Below are positions 29,157-37,402 of a DNA stretch of 64,000 bases, one piece after another (position 1 is the first letter of the stretch; the number at the start of each line of letters is the position of its first letter). The position numbers were made by a program, and so were the translations under genes. The stretch is from Clostridium ljungdahlii DSM 13528 (GTDB taxonomy: Bacteria; Bacillota; Clostridia; Clostridiales; Clostridiaceae), in the NCBI RefSeq assembly GCF_000143685.1, contig NC_014328.1, forward strand, positions 1,736,001 to 1,800,000. The letters are read 5' to 3'. A model generated the notes under the pieces. It was not told the origin of the DNA and ran no database searches. It was given only the letters and a program-made list of their open reading frames with translations.

Positions 29157-29498
29157 ATGGAATTTGAAAAGGAATTACTAAAAGGATATATTGATATAAT
29201 CGTTTTATCAGTTTTAAAACATAAAAATATGTATGGTTATGAAATTGGAAAAACAATAAAACAGGCAAATAAAAACTTTCAAATAAAGGAAGCAACTTTA
29301 TATGTATCCTTAAAAAGAATGGAAAAAAGGAATTACCTGGAAGGATACTGGAATGACGATGAAAATACTGGCGGTGGAAGAAGACGTTATTACAGGATTA
29401 CACAAGAAGGCTTGAATTTTTTCAGAGAAAAAGTTCAGGAGTGGATGGCTCTTAGGGAATTATTAGATCATTTTTTGGGGGTGAATATTAATGAATAA
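29157..29498 (+). CDS. PadR-family transcriptional regulator (short type)
   Basis: This is a 113-residue PadR winged helix without the long C-terminal domain (PadR-s2 type). Signature segments are GYIDIIVLSVLKHKNMYGYE, EATLYVSLKRME and GGRRRYYRITQEG. Short PadRs next to HAAS-domain genes are common in Firmicutes and control membrane-protein operons. It overlaps the next gene by 8 bases. A palindrome upstream suggests autorepression. Confidence 0.9.
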   Translation: MEFEKELLKGYIDIIVLSVLKHKNMYGYEIGKTIKQANKNFQIKEATLYVSLKRMEKRNYLEGYWNDDENTGGGRRRYYRITQEGLNFFREKVQEWMALRELLDHFLGVNINE

Positions 29499-30084
29499 AA
29501 TTGATTTGTATGTAAAACGTATTTGCAGCAAATTCAATGGATCTGACAAGGATATCCAAATACTTAAGGAGGAGCTGACGTCAAATCTGAATGATGAGGT
29601 GTCAGAGCTCCAAAATCAAGGTTTTAGTGAAGAAGAAAGTATACAAATTGCTTTAAAAAATTTTGGTGAAGAAAACAATGTTATTTTAGAAATGAACAGC
29701 ATATGGACAAGAAAAAGTGAGGTTACTTTGAAGATAATAAAAACAGCAATTGCTATTTTTATTATTGGCTGTGTTTTTCTTGCCATTCACATCATTTTTA
29801 ATAATGGCAGTTTGAATTTTCAAAACTTTATTTCTTTGCTTTTTAGCATTTCTTGGATTGTTGGGTGCATTGCTTTTTACCAATATATTAATATTGAGAA
29901 CAAAAGCGGATTTTTAATTTTAATAGTCTTATGCGATATCATTTTTAGCGGATTCTTTGTTTGTTGTATACTTTTTCCAAATCACATAAAAGAAACCTTA
30001 ATCATTATATTCGGTATTGTATTAATTACAGTTTTAGTTATGAAGCTATATTTCATTAAGAATAAACTTCAAAATCTAAATTAA
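29491..30084 (+). CDS. HAAS-domain (DUF1700-like) membrane protein
   Basis: This 197-residue protein has an N-terminal soluble HAAS domain (about 1-70: YVKRICSKFNGSDKDIQILKE through GFSEEESIQIALKNFG). Four membrane helices follow (about 80-98, 109-127, 138-156, 166-184). HAAS proteins are the usual partners of short PadR regulators and are thought to link it to membrane signals. The ATG overlaps the padR end, indicating coupling. Confidence 0.8.
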   Translation: MNKIDLYVKRICSKFNGSDKDIQILKEELTSNLNDEVSELQNQGFSEEESIQIALKNFGEENNVILEMNSIWTRKSEVTLKIIKTAIAIFIIGCVFLAIHIIFNNGSLNFQNFISLLFSISWIVGCIAFYQYINIENKSGFLILIVLCDIIFSGFFVCCILFPNHIKETLIIIFGIVLITVLVMKLYFIKNKLQNLN

Positions 30085-30131
30085 AAGTATGCTAAAATAA
30101 TAAAATTTAATTTTTATGGGGAGGTTTAATT

Positions 30132-31004
30132 ATGTCTAACTTAAATCCTTTTAAAATTTTATCAAATCTTGAAAATCAAAAATCAGAGGCTAAAAAGCTG
30201 AGTATTACAGATGCAGTAGTTGCTGCAATTTCGTATATTCTGATATCATGGTTTACTTTAGGAATCGGCTTCAGTGTGATTCGTTCATTCAGTAATAGTA
30301 TATTACAATTGTTACTATCTATTTTTGCAGTAGGAGTTACTTTTTTTGCAGTCACTGCAGTATTCTATGCATATTACATTACTAATCTTGGTAAAGATAA
30401 AATCAAAATAAGACTGGTAAAAAAATTTACTTTAATTAATGCATTACTTTTAGTACTGATTGTTTTAGGTTATCTTATGTTCTTTGATTCACTTCTGATG
30501 CCAATAGATAAAATTCTTCCAGGATTTATTTCAGTTACAGAAAGCATACAGCTTATTAATAAGAATTCTATATTTTTTATTGGATATTTGTGTATCATTG
30601 GACCTTTATTAACAGAGTTTGTATTTAGAGGGATTATTATCGGTGGACTTTCAAAAAAATATTCTAGCCTAAAAACAATACTGGTATCCTCATTGTTGTT
30701 TGGAATATCTACCTTTAATCCTGCAGGATTTATATGCGCTTTTTTACTTGGAATCTTATTAGGTTACCTTTATATAAAAACTCATTCATTATATTTGTGC
30801 ATAATTGGAGATATACTTTATAGTGCAACTACAAGCATTTTGCTTCAATACTATCCACAGTTTTTATTGCTAATTAGTTCAAATACTCTTATTATAGTCC
30901 TACTAACTATCATTGGACTTTTGATAATATATTTTGGCATGAAAAAACTTTCCTCAAATATTGAAAATCAATATAAAACCAATATAGATTTAAATAGGAG
31001 ATAG
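30132..31004 (+). CDS. CPBP-family membrane protein, probably catalytically inactive
   Basis: This 290-residue polytopic protein has the CPBP/Abi (CAAX protease and bacteriocin-processing) fold, but its active-site motifs are eroded. Motif 1 reads TEFVFRG, so the first Glu of EExxxR is Thr. Motif 2 (FxxxH) reads FGISTF, without His. Motif 3 (HxxxN) reads GDILYS, without His or Asn. Proteolysis is therefore unlikely, and a structural or regulatory role is more probable. The C-terminal IENQYKTNIDLNRR and the terminator resemble the end of the DUF4179 gene, indicating past recombination. It forms an operon with PadR and HAAS genes. GGGGAGG precedes the ATG. Confidence 0.78.
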   Translation: MSNLNPFKILSNLENQKSEAKKLSITDAVVAAISYILISWFTLGIGFSVIRSFSNSILQLLLSIFAVGVTFFAVTAVFYAYYITNLGKDKIKIRLVKKFTLINALLLVLIVLGYLMFFDSLLMPIDKILPGFISVTESIQLINKNSIFFIGYLCIIGPLLTEFVFRGIIIGGLSKKYSSLKTILVSSLLFGISTFNPAGFICAFLLGILLGYLYIKTHSLYLCIIGDILYSATTSILLQYYPQFLLLISSNTLIIVLLTIIGLLIIYFGMKKLSSNIENQYKTNIDLNRR

Positions 31005-31062
31005 CCATTGCAAAAATTTTACAAATAGAAAGATACAGACTTTTATTAGCTGTATCTTTTTT
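30960..31062 (+). repeat. Duplicated gene tail and terminator, copy 2
   Basis: This matches 28897-29045 in two blocks: ATTGAAAATCAATATAAAA in the coding end, and ACAAATA-AAAGATACAG with CTTTTATT in the terminator. It lacks the spacer found in copy 1. Confidence 0.7.
31029..31062 (+). terminator. Terminator of the PadR/HAAS/CPBP operon
   Basis: A perfect 10-bp stem AAAGATACAG / CTGTATCTTT is followed by TTT. It is a cleaner hairpin than copy 1. Confidence 0.8.
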
Positions 31063-31225
31063 AATGGAATATTTCAATATTAAAAAAATGTAACTTTAAA
31101 TGGTAAAATGTAAGCTAACTTCATGGCAAAATATATAAAAATGAACTAATATAAGTATATGAATACAGTTATAAAAACAAAAAACTAAAAAATGTTCAAA
31201 TTCTTTGATATATAGGGGGATATTT

Positions 31226-32518
31226 ATGAAATTAAAGAAAAGAAAATTAGTGGTTATACTAGTAATAGCAGCTATTATAATTGCTGCAGCAGGAATATTT
31301 GCTTACAACTTATTTAATAGAAAAATAAGTTCACCTGTACTCAATAATGCAAGTAGAAATGAAAAATGGACGGCGGATTTAAAGTTTGTAAAAAATGAAT
31401 TGCCTAAAAAACATAAAAATCTGTTCTTTTCAAAAAGTAAGGTCGAATTTGACAGGGATATGGATTCACTTATAAATAAAGTTGACAAATACAATGATAT
31501 GCAAATTAAATGGGAACTCACAAAAATAATAAGTTCTATAAATGACAGCCACACATCTGTTGTTATACAATCCAAATCAGCGTATCCAGTAAGCTTTTTC
31601 CAATTTGAAGATGGAATTTACCTGATAAATTCATCTTTAGCATATAAAGATTTCTGGGGTAAGAAATTAGTAGCGGTAAATGGGTACTCCATAGAACAAT
31701 TACACTCAAAACTGGATCCTATTATATCTAAAGATAATAAAGCTATTTTGAAAAATGAATTTTACAGTTTGCTTAGGTTTCCGGATGTGCTTAAATTTGC
31801 AGGAATAGTGAAAAATGATGACGTAGTTTTTACTTTTGAGGGATCACCAAATACTAGTGTTACTGTAAAGCCTTTAAATAAAGAAGAATTTGATAAAACT
31901 AAATTTTTATCTGACGATCCTAAGTATATAAATAATATTCCACTTTCAAAGCAAAACTCAGATAAAAATTATTGGTTTAAGTACATTGAAAAAAGCAGTA
32001 CCATCTATGTGAAATACAATAGTTGTTCGAATATGAAGAATTATTCTTTCTCAAGTTTTACAAAGGATGTATTTAAAACTCTTGACAGCAAAAAAGCTAA
32101 AACGTTGGTTATAGATTTACGTGACAATGGTGGTGGAAATTCTAAGATGTTTGATTCTTTTCTAGATGAAATAAAAAAGAGAAGTAATATAAATAAAAAA
32201 GGAAATTTATTTGTCATCATAGGCAGAAAGACATTTTCCTCTGCAATATTGAATACTATGGATTTAAAAAACAATACAAATGCCTTGCTTATTGGGGAAC
32301 CAACCGGAGGCAAGCCAAATCATTTTGGTGAGGTTAAGGTAATACATTTATCAAATACCAATGTAGATATACAGTATTCTAGTAAGTATTTTAAAACAAC
32401 AAGTAAAGATACGGATTCCATTTATCCTGACGTAAATATTATTTTAAAAGCATCGTCTTATTTTAATGGTAAGGATGACTTTTTAAATTATATTTTAGAT
32501 AGACAAAGTATTAAGTAA
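31226..32518 (+). CDS. S41-family peptidase (tail-specific protease-like), membrane-anchored
   Basis: A 430-residue protein with a Lys-rich N-terminus and one membrane helix (about 8-28), so the enzyme domain lies outside. The C-terminal core has TLVIDLRDNGGG, FVIIGRKTFSSAILNT with the nucleophile Ser in TFSSA, and LLIGEPTGGKPNHFGE, which define S41 peptidases. No PDZ domain is evident, unlike CtpA. It may process or degrade cell-envelope proteins. AGGGGGA selects the ATG at 31226 over a TTG at 31205. Its last codons and the start of its terminator are repeated exactly at 39877-39905. Confidence 0.82.
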   Translation: MKLKKRKLVVILVIAAIIIAAAGIFAYNLFNRKISSPVLNNASRNEKWTADLKFVKNELPKKHKNLFFSKSKVEFDRDMDSLINKVDKYNDMQIKWELTKIISSINDSHTSVVIQSKSAYPVSFFQFEDGIYLINSSLAYKDFWGKKLVAVNGYSIEQLHSKLDPIISKDNKAILKNEFYSLLRFPDVLKFAGIVKNDDVVFTFEGSPNTSVTVKPLNKEEFDKTKFLSDDPKYINNIPLSKQNSDKNYWFKYIEKSSTIYVKYNSCSNMKNYSFSSFTKDVFKTLDSKKAKTLVIDLRDNGGGNSKMFDSFLDEIKKRSNINKKGNLFVIIGRKTFSSAILNTMDLKNNTNALLIGEPTGGKPNHFGEVKVIHLSNTNVDIQYSSKYFKTTSKDTDSIYPDVNIILKASSYFNGKDDFLNYILDRQSIK

Positions 32519-32531
32519 AAAAAGTGTACCT
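32503..32531 (+). repeat. 29-bp direct repeat, left copy
   Basis: This covers the end of the S41 gene (CAA-AGT-ATT-AAG-TAA) plus AAAAAAGTGTACCT. It is identical to 39877-39905. Here the terminator half AGTGTACC has lost its complementary arm. Confidence 0.85.
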
Positions 32532-32570
32532 TTTATTAAGAACAATAAAAAAAGAGCTATATTAAATTAG

Positions 32571-32608
32571 AAAGATGATTTCTGTATTGTACCGGAGTCA
32601 TCTTTTTT
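32571..32608 (+). terminator. Terminator downstream of the S41 gene
   Basis: AAAGATGA (32571-32578) pairs with TCATCTTT (32598-32605), followed by further T. The loop is long (19 bases). Confidence 0.65.
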
Positions 32609-32614
32609 AGTATC

Positions 32615-32680
32615 TTGACAAATATAAACTAATAACATAAAATATAGTTAGAATTCTTACTTTAAGTATTCTAACTATAT
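32615..32680 (+). promoter_or_regulatory. Promoter and operator of the marR-MATE operon
   Basis: TTGACA (32615-32620), 17-base spacer, TAAAAT (32638-32643). A perfect inverted repeat ATATAGTTAGAAT (32642-32654) / ATTCTAACTATAT (32668-32680) starts in the -10 box, the usual place for MarR repression. Confidence 0.8.
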
Positions 32681-32694
32681 GAGGGGTGATGTTT

Positions 32695-33141
32695 ATGGCA
32701 AAAGATGAATTTCGAGAACTGCACGACTTATTATTTAAAATTATGGGCTTATTCCATGCAAAATTTATCCGTAAATTTTGCACGGAAAGCCCAAATCATC
32801 CAGAACTAAAAAAAAATCATACTGCAATCATTGGGTTCCTTTATCAATATAAGGTTCTTACTGCAACAGAAATTTCAAAGATGCTTAATATGGAAAAAGG
32901 TAGCTTAACTACATTGATTGATCAATTAGAAAGATTAGGTCTTGTTATTCGCTGCAATGATGCTAATGACCGACGAAAAGTACTTATATCCCTTACAGAT
33001 ACTGGGATAAAGGAAATGGAAAGTATCATGAATATCTCCATTTACCGTATGAGCGAAATTCTAAGTACTGCAAATCCTAATGAACTAGCAAAATTTACTG
33101 ACAGTCTCAAATATGCTGTAGAATTTATGCAAAAATTTTAA
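32695..33141 (+). CDS. MarR-family regulator of the MATE efflux gene
   Basis: This 148-residue MarR protein has the winged helix at about 45-105: LTATEISKMLNMEKGSLTTL as helix-turn-helix and RCNDANDRRKVLISLTDTG as wing. The first 40 residues and the C-terminal helices form the dimer interface. It precedes a MATE exporter by 15 bases and has a 13-bp inverted repeat over its promoter, so it most likely represses both genes until a toxic ligand binds. GAGGGG selects the ATG at 32695; ATG 32689 and GTG 32686 are alternatives. Confidence 0.88.
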   Translation: MAKDEFRELHDLLFKIMGLFHAKFIRKFCTESPNHPELKKNHTAIIGFLYQYKVLTATEISKMLNMEKGSLTTLIDQLERLGLVIRCNDANDRRKVLISLTDTGIKEMESIMNISIYRMSEILSTANPNELAKFTDSLKYAVEFMQKF

Positions 33142-33156
33142 GAAGGTGAATTAAAA

Positions 33157-34548
33157 ATGGATAACACAAATGAACTTAGAAATGGGAAAATTGGTACTCT
33201 ATTATGGAAGTTTTCATGGCCAGCTGTTATAGCTATGTTGGTAAACTCTATGTATAACATTATTGATCGTATATTTGTAGGTCGTGGCGTTGGCTCACTT
33301 GCCATTGCAGCCGCAACTGTAGCCTTTCCAATTATGCTTACTCTTCTGGCAGTATCCGCATTAATTGGAGTTGGTGCTACATCACTTATTTCCATTCGAT
33401 TAGGTGAAAAAAAGCCAGAAGAAGCTGATAAAATAGCTGGAAATGCTGTAGTATTGTTGGTTTTACTACCTCTTTGTATTAGCATTATTTATTTTCTCTT
33501 TAGCACTCCTATTTTAACTTTTTTTGGTGCAAGCGCTGAGGTTTTGCCTTATGCTAAAGCTTTTACCAATATTATAATGATGGCATCATCTTTAGGCTCT
33601 ATAAGCATGGGAATGGTTAATTTTATTAGAGCTGAAGGTAATCCTAGGATGTCCATGTATACTCAAGTAATCGGAACTGTTATCAATATAATCTTAAATT
33701 ACATTTTCGTTATGAAATTAGGTTTTGGAATTAGAGGATCTGCTCTTGCAACTGTCTGTGGTCAGATATTTTCATCTATTTGGGTGTTAACTTATTTTCT
33801 ATTTGGCCCTAGTGTTCTAAAAATAAAGTTAAAAAATCTCAAGTTGCAGAAAAACTTAGTTATTAGCATTATGTCTATTGGTTTCGCTCCTTTTGCAATG
33901 CAATTAGCTAACAGTCTTCAAAATACTATCTTGAATAAAGCATTAATGAATTGTGGTGGAGATATGGCATTATCCGCTATGGGTATTGTTGGAAGTATAT
34001 CCACATTAATGTTTATGCCTATTCTTGGTATTAGCCAAGGTGCTCAGCCAATCATTGGCTTTAATTATGGTGCCAAGGAATTTACTAGAGTAAAAGAAGC
34101 ACTGAAAAAAGCAGTTATTGTTGGTACAATTATAGCAGTATTCAGTACTGCAGTAGTTCATTTATGGCCTACTCAAATTGCTAATATGTTCATTAATAAT
34201 AATCCTAAGCTGACTCAATTAACTGCTCACGCAATGTGTATCTTCTTTTTTATGTTTCCTGTGGCTGGTTTTCAAATTGTCTCTTCCCAGTACTTTCAGG
34301 CAGTTGGCAAACCAATTCAATCCACAATTCTGGGGTTATCCAGACAATTGTTCTTATTGGTTCCACTATTATTGATATTACCACGCTTTTGGGGTATTGA
34401 AGGTGTTTGGAGAACTCCACCTATAGCAGATATTTTGGCTGCTCTTATAACTGCAAGCGTTGTGTTTTTTGAAATGAAACATATAAAAGAGAAAGAGAAT
34501 GAACAGCTCCAAAGCAGTACCTTTGATGGAGTTGTTGTTGAGAAATAA
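33157..34548 (+). CDS. MATE-family multidrug efflux transporter
   Basis: A 463-residue exporter with 12 predicted helices in two homologous halves. The N-terminus (GTLLWKFSWPAVIAMLVNSM, IIDRIFVGRG) is typical of the NorM/MepA-like MATE group, as is ILGISQGAQPIIGFNYGA in the second half. It probably exports cationic drugs by Na+ or H+ antiport. It is co-transcribed with the MarR regulator and ends in a bidirectional terminator. Confidence 0.92.
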   Translation: MDNTNELRNGKIGTLLWKFSWPAVIAMLVNSMYNIIDRIFVGRGVGSLAIAAATVAFPIMLTLLAVSALIGVGATSLISIRLGEKKPEEADKIAGNAVVLLVLLPLCISIIYFLFSTPILTFFGASAEVLPYAKAFTNIIMMASSLGSISMGMVNFIRAEGNPRMSMYTQVIGTVINIILNYIFVMKLGFGIRGSALATVCGQIFSSIWVLTYFLFGPSVLKIKLKNLKLQKNLVISIMSIGFAPFAMQLANSLQNTILNKALMNCGGDMALSAMGIVGSISTLMFMPILGISQGAQPIIGFNYGAKEFTRVKEALKKAVIVGTIIAVFSTAVVHLWPTQIANMFINNNPKLTQLTAHAMCIFFFMFPVAGFQIVSSQYFQAVGKPIQSTILGLSRQLFLLVPLLLILPRFWGIEGVWRTPPIADILAALITASVVFFEMKHIKEKENEQLQSSTFDGVVVEK

Positions 34549-34604
34549 GTTTTTTTACACTGGAAATATACTCAAAGTTATTTGAAAATAAATATCTAAA
34601 AAAG

Positions 34605-34647
34605 GAGTGGATTACACCATATATTGGTTTGTAATCCACTCTTTGTT
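34605..34647. terminator. Bidirectional terminator
   Basis: GAGTGGATTACA / TGTAATCCACTC (34605-34616 with 34630-34641), with T-runs on the right (TTTGTTTTTT) and, for the minus strand, on the left (CCTTTTTT). It separates the convergent MATE and deformylase genes. Confidence 0.9.
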
Positions 34648-34674
34648 TTTTGATTAAAGTTAAATAATATGTAA

Positions 34675-35085
34675 TTAGATTATTATACCTTCAAAATGAT
34701 CCATTTCATGTTGAATTATTTGTGCTGTAAATCCAGTAAACACTTGCTTTTGGTTCTTAAAATTTCTATCAAGATACTCTACCTCTATCATTTCATATCT
34801 TTTTGTTTTTCTAACGCCAATTAAAGATAAACAACTCTCTTCTGTTTCATAAGGCTTTTCCTTCTTTAATATAACTGGATTTATCATAGGCACAATAAGG
34901 TTACCTACAGTAAATACCAATATACGCTTTCTTACTCCAATCATATTACCAGCCAATCCAACACAATTCTGTAAGTTTGCTCTTAATGTATCCATTAAAT
35001 CATCAGCTACTGCCATATCCTTTTTAGTTGCCTCTTCTGATTTTTGTCCTAAAAACAATACATCTTTTACAATTGGTTTTATCAT
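34675..35085 (-). CDS. def: Peptide deformylase (variant motif 1)
   Basis: A 136-residue metalloenzyme that removes the N-formyl group from new proteins. Metal ligands are C85 in EESCLSL and H126/H130 in QHEMDH, with catalytic E127. Motif 1 reads GLAGNMIG at 43-50, where canonical enzymes have GLAAxQ, so the oxyanion-stabilising Gln is replaced by Met. The length is short for the family (usual 150-170). It may be a second deformylase, and the changed motif could alter activity or inhibitor response. GAGGTG precedes the ATG. It is not next to fmt or priA, as housekeeping def genes often are. Confidence 0.82.
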   Translation of the reverse strand: MIKPIVKDVLFLGQKSEEATKKDMAVADDLMDTLRANLQNCVGLAGNMIGVRKRILVFTVGNLIVPMINPVILKKEKPYETEESCLSLIGVRKTKRYEMIEVEYLDRNFKNQKQVFTGFTAQIIQHEMDHFEGIII

Positions 35086-35438
35086 ATTTACACCTCAACT
35101 ATATATTTTCAATTTTTATTGTTACTCCTATTATTTCTTTTGATTTCGCATCATTTCAAGTCTTAAATTTATTTTCGCTACCATAAAGTTATTACCGGTT
35201 ACACAATATATCTTCTTTGCTATTTCTATTTCATCTAAATAACTAATATTTTTTACACTTTTTCGGTGGGGAAAAAAGTTTCCCTTTTTTGAGGAATTTT
35301 TATTGACAATAACAATTAGGACAGAAATAATTTTTTACATAGCTGTCTTTCCAAAATATCATAGAAAGCTAATTTACAGAAAAAGTCCGCACCCTCCTCT
35401 CAAAAAAGCAGCAACTGGATTAACTTCAGTTACTGCCT
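35086..35438. other. Intergenic region with a possible minus-strand remnant and terminator
   Basis: On the minus strand a frame from about 35268 to TAA at 35131 gives protein-like sequence (SYLDEIEIAKKIYCVTGNNF, then a Leu/Met-rich helix) without a start codon. It faintly recalls Spo0E-like phosphatases but cannot be assigned. A small hairpin GGGAAA/TTTCCC lies near 35268-35283. Confidence 0.25.
35403..35437 (-). terminator. Terminator of the Fur-family gene
   Basis: Read on the minus strand, GGCAGTAACTG pairs with CAGTTGCTGC and is followed by TTTTTT. Confidence 0.85.
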
Positions 35439-35909
35439 TTACTTTTGCTGGCTATATGCAATAAATGTAGATTTCTTTTTTAAGCACTGTGAGCATAAAC
35501 CTTCAAAAGTTATGCTTTGCTCTGTAATATAAAATCCATAGTTATTGCTTATTCTATCATTGAAAATACTTATAAAATCATCGTTTATATCTATAATAGC
35601 TCCACACTCTTTACATATAAAATGATGCTTATGTTCGCTTTTGTTTAAAACCATCTCATAGCGAGTTACATTATCACCAAAGGTTAATTTTCTCACTATT
35701 CCAAATTGATATAGTAATTCTAAAGTCCTATAAACTGTAGCCACACCAGTATCCGGATTTTTTATTCTAACATAATGATAAAGCTCTTCAACACTTAAGT
35801 GATTATCTTTATTCTCAAATAAAACTTGTAGTATAATCTTACGTTGATAAGTAAGAGTAATATCTGCTGCTTTTAATTGTTCATATATGCTATCTAAATA
35901 ATCATTCAC
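35439..35909 (-). CDS. Fur-family metalloregulator
   Basis: This 156-residue Fur/PerR/Zur-type repressor has an N-terminal winged helix (LTYQRKIILQVLFENKDNHL, VSVEELYHYVR-type SVEELYHYVRIKNPD, GVATVYRTLELL). Its dimerisation domain carries the metal-site segment HKHHFICKECG and a second CxxC (CSQC) for structural zinc. The sequence does not separate Fe2+, Zn2+ or peroxide sensing. It is monocistronic with its own terminator. The 5' side faces the MCP-like gene across 61 bases. Confidence 0.87.
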   Translation of the reverse strand: MNDYLDSIYEQLKAADITLTYQRKIILQVLFENKDNHLSVEELYHYVRIKNPDTGVATVYRTLELLYQFGIVRKLTFGDNVTRYEMVLNKSEHKHHFICKECGAIIDINDDFISIFNDRISNNYGFYITEQSITFEGLCSQCLKKKSTFIAYSQQK

Positions 35910-35970
35910 AACATCATCTCCTATATGATTTCATGAATCCATTATAAATCTTCCTTGCATTTAATTCTCC

Positions 35971-36504
35971 TTAATCAGTCATTTGTTTTAATTCACCAAA
36001 CTTGGTAAGTACAATATCCATTTCATTACTTACTTTAGAAAAGTTACTTCTAGCTTGTTGCACATTATTTAATCTATTCTTTAATTTTTCCATTTCAATA
36101 CTTGCTTCCTCTGTCAAAGAATATATCTTTTTCAGTGTATCATTCATGCTCAAGACTAATTCTTTTGTTCCAATAGAAAGTTTTTTAACTTCATCTGCAA
36201 CTACTGAAAAACCTCTGCCGGCATCGCCTGCTCTTGCAGCTTCTATTGATGCATTAAGTGCCAACAAATTAGTTCTAGATGCAACATCATTTATTTCCGA
36301 TGAGATATTTTCTATGTATTTTGTATGAGTTAAAAGCCCTTCAAAAGTTGCAATAAAACTGGTCATTTCATTTCTTCTGCTAGTTACCTCCTCTGAAAAA
36401 CTTATATTTCCTTTTATTTCATTTAATAAATTAGATATAGTTTCAATACATTCTTTAACCTGTGTTTCTCCATTATTTATTGTGCTGTTATTCTCTTGAA
36501 TCAT
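35971..36504 (-). CDS. Soluble methyl-accepting-chemotaxis-type signalling protein
   Basis: The 177-residue protein has no membrane segment and no recognisable sensor domain. It consists mostly of an MCP signalling hairpin: [40 protein letters not shown] and KKLS match the CheA/CheW-contact tip, flanked by coiled coil (to 177). Full MCPs are over 500 residues. It could modulate a chemoreceptor array or act as a scaffold for another pathway. AAGGAGGGG precedes the ATG at 36504; an ATG at 36528 lies inside the marR end and upstream of that ribosome site. It is co-transcribed with marR. Confidence 0.78.
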   Translation of the reverse strand: MIQENNSTINNGETQVKECIETISNLLNEIKGNISFSEEVTSRRNEMTSFIATFEGLLTHTKYIENISSEINDVASRTNLLALNASIEAARAGDAGRGFSVVADEVKKLSIGTKELVLSMNDTLKKIYSLTEEASIEMEKLKNRLNNVQQARSNFSKVSNEMDIVLTKFGELKQMTD

Positions 36505-36517
36505 CGTATTCCCCTCC

Positions 36518-37006
36518 TTAAATTTCACTTATTAAATCATCTATAAAACTATTTATAATGTTTAATCCTTCTTTATCATATTTACTTAATATTTTAATAA
36601 ATTTTTCATGTTTAACTTTATGGAGCATTTCGTGTATTTTAAATACTTCTTTTCCTTGTGCTGTCAGTGCATAATAAATTTCTTTTTTATTATTTTCCAA
36701 ATGATTTCCTTTTATTAACTCTTTCCTTAACAGCTTATTAGTAATTTTAGATATGGCACCTTTCGTCATGTTTAATTCCTTTGCTATAGATGTTGCATTA
36801 ATCAATTGAGTCTTTCCAATACAATCAATTACATGAATTTCTGAAAACATTAATCCCATATCATAAAGCTCTTTGTGTTTGTATTTGATTAGCAAGTCCT
36901 TTATTTCATCATCATGACTATTCAATGAATTATTTATATGTTCAAAGGCTGCCATAAACTTATTTATTATTAAATCTATCTCAAATTTTGTATTTTCTGT
37001 TTTCAT
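36518..37006 (-). CDS. MarR-family transcriptional regulator
   Basis: A 162-residue MarR protein with a helix-turn-helix [20 protein letters not shown] at about 67-86 and a wing ([20 protein letters not shown]). The extended N-terminus (about 40 residues) is helical. It is the first gene of a two-gene operon with the MCP-like protein, 13 bases apart. That pairing is unusual and its regulatory target is unknown. AGAGGAT precedes the ATG. Confidence 0.85.
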   Translation of the reverse strand: MKTENTKFEIDLIINKFMAAFEHINNSLNSHDDEIKDLLIKYKHKELYDMGLMFSEIHVIDCIGKTQLINATSIAKELNMTKGAISKITNKLLRKELIKGNHLENNKKEIYYALTAQGKEVFKIHEMLHKVKHEKFIKILSKYDKEGLNIINSFIDDLISEI

Positions 37007-37402
37007 GATTACAATCCTCTTTTTAAATTAATTTCTATGGAAACAATTATATTATACCTTATATCACTAGCTTATTCAATATATTTTTTAAAAAATAGTT
37101 TACAAGGAAATAATATTGTAATATTATGATATTGCTTCTGGGAAAATTAAATAATTACACTGGAGGTTAAAATGAAATTTGATTTAAGTTTCAAGCAAGC
37201 TTAATCTTTCAGGTTTCGCAACCATCCCTGGCAGGTTCTACTATCATTTGACGCTGTATATATTTAGCTTGATTTTCTTTAATTTTACTATTAACAATTT
37301 CAGCAATATCATCAGCTTTAATACGTGTTATTGTTCTACCTTTAATTGCTGTTAATTTAATAGTAACTTGACAAAAGCGTATGGCAGCCATATACTATTG
37401 TC
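37007..37402. other. Divergent intergenic region between two marR genes
   Basis: It holds a 10-codon ORF at 37172-37204 (MKFDLSFKQA) behind a strong GGAGG site. It also holds a 60-codon minus-strand frame (37209-37391) with protein-like residues (IKADDIAEIVNSKIKENQ) that starts inside the marR operator and may be the 3' remnant of a lost gene. Neither can be assigned. Confidence 0.3.
37368..37396 (+). promoter_or_regulatory. Promoter and operator O1 of the third marR
   Basis: TTGACA (37368-37373), 17-base spacer, TATACT (37391-37396). The palindrome TATGGCAGCCATA (37380-37392) overlaps the spacer and -10. The ATG begins 7 bases after the -10, so the message is probably leaderless; no ribosome site is present. 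Confidence 0.78.
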
